From Polyangiaceae bacterium (lineage in GTDB: Bacteria > Myxococcota_A > Polyangia > Polyangiales > Polyangiaceae), in the NCBI GenBank assembly GCA_020846005.1, contig JADLEQ010000081.1, positions 72,783 through 136,782 of the forward strand: a stretch of 64,000 nucleotides of DNA, in the 5' to 3' direction. Under the pieces are notes generated by a model. The model searched no databases. It was not told the DNA's origin and saw only the letters and a list, made by a program, of their open reading frames with translations. Positions 61,323-64,000 of this stretch are shown one piece after another. How positions within the stretch are numbered: position 1 is the stretch's first letter; each line of letters starts with the position of its first letter. The position numbers were made by a program, and so were the translations under genes.

Positions 61323-64000
61323 CTACGCGTCCGCGCGCCGGCGTCTGCGCGGCGCCGCCGGGGTGTCGGCGCCGGGCTGGGGCGGGCTGCTCGCCTCTGC
61401 CTGGGCGCGGGCCCGCTTCGGCGCCGGGCCCTCCGCGGCCGAGCTCTTGGCCTTGCGCTTCGGCCGAGCCGCGGCCGCCGGCTTCTTCGCCGCGGCGCTC
61501 GGCGCGCGCTTCTTCTTCGCGGCGCGCGCGCCGTCGCCTGCGGGCGCCGAGGCGCGCGCCTTCCCGGCACCCCGCTTCGACTTCGCCAAGCCCCGCCGGC
61601 CCGGGGCGGGGCCCCGCGCGCGGCGCTCCGCGAGGAGCTCGTGCGCTCGCTCGGGGGTCACGCTCTCCGGAGTGTCTCCGCGCCGCAGGGAGGCGTGCGT
61701 CTCGCCGTCCGTCACGTAGGGCCCGAAGCGCCCTTCGCGCAACACGATGGGCTTGCCGCTCGCCGGGTCGGGGCCGAACTCACGCAGCGGCGCCGCGGCC
61801 GCCGCCCGAGCCGCGCGGCGGGGCGGCTGGGCGAAGAGCGCCAGCGCCTCGTCGCGCGTGACGCGGAACACGGCGTCCTCGGAGTCGAGGCTGCGGCTCT
61901 CCTTGCCGCGCGCCACGTAGGGCCCATACCGCCCGATCTGCGCGGTGATGGGGACCCCCGACGCCGGGTCGTCCCCGAGGACGCGCGGCAGCGCGAGCAC
62001 GCGCAAGGCATCCTCCAGCGTCGCCTGGGCTGGATCGACGCTCTTGAGCAGCGACGCCGTCCGCGGGCGCTCGCCGCCCGCGGTGGCCTCGCCGACCTGG
62101 ACGTAGGCGCCGAACCGGCCCACGCGGAGCAGCACCGGGAGGCCCGTCCCCGGATCCGTGCCGAGCGCGCGGTCGGCGCTCGGCCGTGCGAGCAGCTCCT
62201 CTGCCTTGCTCACGTCGAGCTCGTCGGGCGCGAGATCCTCGGCGAGGGTCGCCGTCTCCTCGCCGCGCGCGAGGTACGCGCCGTACTTGCCCACGCGCAC
62301 CGTGAGCTCGCGGCCCTCGGAGTCCTTCCCGAGCACCCACGAGTTGATCGCCCGGGCGTCGATGCCCTCGAGCCGGTCGGCGACCAGCGCCTTCAGCCCT
62401 ACGCCGAACGTCCCGGCGGTGTCGCCGCCGCCGTAGTAGAAGCGGCGGAGCCACGGCTCGCACGCCTGCGCCCCGCGCGCGATCGAGTCGAGATCGTCTT
62501 CCATCCGCGCGGTGAAGGCGAAGTCGACCAGATCCCCGAAGTGCTGCTCCAGCAGCTTCACGACGGAGAACGCCGTGAACGACGGCACGAGCGCGGTGCC
62601 CTTCTTCCACACGTAGCCACGATCCTGGATCGTCGAGAGGATCGACGAGTAGGTCGACGGGCGCCCCACCCCGAGCTCCTCGAGCGCGCGGACGAGCGAG
62701 GCCTCCGTGAGGCGCGCCGGCGGTTGCGTCTCGTGCCCCTGGGCCTCCACCGCCCGAGCCGCCAGCGCCTGGCCTCGATCCATCGCCGGCAAGGGGCGCT
62801 CGCGCCCCTCGAGCTCGGCCTGCGGGTCGTCGCTGCCCTCGACGTAAGCGCGCAGGAACCCGGGGAACACGATCACGTTGCCGCTCGCCGTGAGCTCGGC
62901 GACCTCGAACGGCGCGCCGCGCTCGGTCGGGCGGGCCTCGACGCGCGCGACGACGCTCTCCCCGCGGGAGTCGACCATCTGGGACGCGACCGTCCGCATC
63001 CAGACGAGCTCGTAGAGCCGCGCCTCGTCGCCGCCGAGCTCGCGGGCCACCTCCTCCGGGAGTCGGAACGCCTCACCGGCCGGCCGGATCGCCTCGTGCG
63101 CCTCCTGCGCGTTCTTCACCTTGTTCGCGTACGTGCGGGGCGCGGCGGGCAGGTACTCGCGGCCGTACAGCCGCTCGATCTGGGCGCGCGCCGCGGACAA
63201 CGCCACGTCCGAGAGCGTGGTGCTGTCCGTCCTCATGTACGTGATGAAGCCGTTCTCGTAGAGGCGCTGCGCGACCTGCATCGTGCGCTTGGACGAGAAA
63301 CGGAGCTTCCTCGCCGCCTCCTGCTGCAGCGTCGACGTCATGAAGGGCGGGGGGGGCGAGCGCCGGGTCGGCTTGCGCTCGATCTCCCGAACGACGTACG
63401 CCGCGCGCTCGAGCGGCCCGACGAGCGCGTTCGCGCGCTGCTGGTCGAGCACCAGGGCCTCCGCCCGCGTGAGCTTGCCGTCCGAGCCGAAGTCCTTGCC
63501 GGTCGCGAGGCGGGCGCCGTCGAGCTGCACCACCTGGGCGGGGACGGGCGCGCCCCCGCTGGAGAGCTCGAGCGTCGCCTCGATGCCGTAGTACGCCGCG
63601 CGCCGGAACGCGATCCGCTCCCGCTCCCGCTCGACCACGATACGCACCGCGACGCTCTGGACGCGACCCGCGGAGAGGCGCGGGAGCACCTTCTTCCACA
63701 GGACGGGCGAGACCTCGTAGCCGTACAGGCGGTCGAGGATGCGGCGGGCCTCCTGCGCCTCGACCAAGCGGCGATCGATGTCCCTGGGGTGCGCGATCGC
63801 CTCGCGGATCGCCGACGCGGTGATCTCGTGGAACACCATGCGCCGGACCGGGATCTTGGGTGCCAGGACCTCCGCGAGGTGCCACGCGATGCTCTCGCCT
63901 TCGCGGTCTTCATCGGTCGCGAGGTAGAGCACGTCGGCCTGCGCCAGCAGGCCCTTCAGCTTCTTCACGTGGTCGCGCTTGTCGGCGTCGACGACGTACA
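61323..64000 (-). CDS. topA: DNA topoisomerase I (5' end cut by window)
   Basis: At least 892 residues are visible; the start lies beyond 64000. The Toprim acidic residues are in LYLATDEDREGES. The active-site Tyr is in NGFITYMRTDST (codon 63237-63239). A C-terminal region carries about four topoisomerase C-terminal repeats (GxxLxxGRxGPYVxxG-like: LRVGRFGAYVQVG, TAQIGRYGPYVARG, LREGRFGPYVTDG), replacing the zinc fingers of E. coli TopA, and a Lys/Ala/Arg tail. It relaxes negative supercoils. Layout matches Gram-positive/myxobacterial TopA rather than the E. coli form. Confidence 0.95.
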   Translation of the reverse strand, partial: YVVDADKRDHVKKLKGLLAQADVLYLATDEDREGESIAWHLAEVLAPKIPVRRMVFHEITASAIREAIAHPRDIDRRLVEAQEARRILDRLYGYEVSPVLWKKVLPRLSAGRVQSVAVRIVVERERERIAFRRAAYYGIEATLELSSGGAPVPAQVVQLDGARLATGKDFGSDGKLTRAEALVLDQQRANALVGPLERAAYVVREIERKPTRRSPPPPFMTSTLQQEAARKLRFSSKRTMQVAQRLYENGFITYMRTDSTTLSDVALSAARAQIERLYGREYLPAAPRTYANKVKNAQEAHEAIRPAGEAFRLPEEVARELGGDEARLYELVWMRTVASQMVDSRGESVVARVEARPTERGAPFEVAELTASGNVIVFPGFLRAYVEGSDDPQAELEGRERPLPAMDRGQALAARAVEAQGHETQPPARLTEASLVRALEELGVGRPSTYSSILSTIQDRGYVWKKGTALVPSFTAFSVVKLLEQHFGDLVDFAFTARMEDDLDSIARGAQACEPWLRRFYYGGGDTAGTFGVGLKALVADRLEGIDARAINSWVLGKDSEGRELTVRVGKYGAYLARGEETATLAEDLAPDELDVSKAEELLARPSADRALGTDPGTGLPVLLRVGRFGAYVQVGEATAGGERPRTASLLKSVDPAQATLEDALRVLALPRVLGDDPASGVPITAQIGRYGPYVARGKESRSLDSEDAVFRVTRDEALALFAQPPRRAARAAAAAPLREFGPDPASGKPIVLREGRFGPYVTDGETHASLRRGDTPESVTPERAHELLAERRARGPAPGRRGLAKSKRGAGKARASAPAGDGARAAKKKRAPSAAAKKPAAAARPKRKAKSSAAEGPAPKRARAQAEASSPPQPGADTPAAPRRRRRADA

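Overview
This 64 kb window is very GC-rich and almost completely coding, with GTG and TTG starts, short intergenic gaps and frequent 4-bp stop/start overlaps (GTGA, ATGA, TTGA). Gene content points to a myxobacterium, most likely order Polyangiales (inference from families, not from a phylogeny). It holds many lipoproteins of unknown function, a zinc-ribbon/GYF protein, a REC-DUF4388 protein, a Hanks-type kinase with a zinc ribbon, an SPFH protein with a zinc-ribbon tail, HEAT-repeat proteins and an Hsp70 with a very large low-complexity insertion. I saw no tRNA, rRNA, CRISPR array, insertion sequence, phage or integrase. It reads as ordinary chromosome with both core and lineage-specific genes.

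Layout: 1-3.9 kb has a truncated peroxiredoxin, a universal stress protein with a Cys/His tail, an EAL phosphodiesterase, a Cache-like protein and two small envelope genes. 4.0-10.2 kb is a rightward run: lipoprotein, DUF4159 protein, VWA/GATase-like membrane protein, HEAT-repeat protein. 10.2-11.5 kb is the zinc-ribbon/GYF protein. 11.8-15.3 kb is a deoxyribose-phosphate module: deoC, a full aldehyde dehydrogenase and a truncated ALDH-like partner. 15.4-20.7 kb is a leftward operon: fmt, an HExxH protein, the insertion-bearing Hsp70 and a J protein. 20.8-27.3 kb has lon, a lipoprotein coupled to a ROK/polyphosphate-glucokinase-like kinase, a papain-fold-like lipoprotein and a stand-alone LuxR HTH protein. 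27.4-32.4 kb has an M1 aminopeptidase, then hom and murI overlapping.

32.7-37.4 kb is a giant metzincin lipoprotein preceded by a good sigma54-type promoter match. 37.5-44.1 kb has pyrB, a rhomboid-fold protein without catalytic residues, three tandem lipoproteins, a nucleotidyltransferase and a beta-propeller-like lipoprotein. 44.3-48.1 kb has an outer-membrane-type protein and a redox/NO-related group (NnrS, radical SAM/SPASM, lipoprotein cytochrome c). 48.2-52.7 kb has pabB, argS (with an altered HIGH motif), a SPOR protein and nikR. 52.7-61.3 kb has a conserved solenoid protein, SPFH protein, Ser/Thr kinase, REC-DUF4388 protein, polysaccharide deacetylase and ZIP transporter. The window ends inside topA.

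The most unusual points are the Hsp70 whose linker is replaced by about 535 disordered residues with RRTG repeats and whose lid is absent, the ALDH pseudoenzyme coupled to a complete ALDH, the ArgRS lacking a canonical HIGH motif, the catalytically dead rhomboid and the probable sigma54 control of the metzincin.
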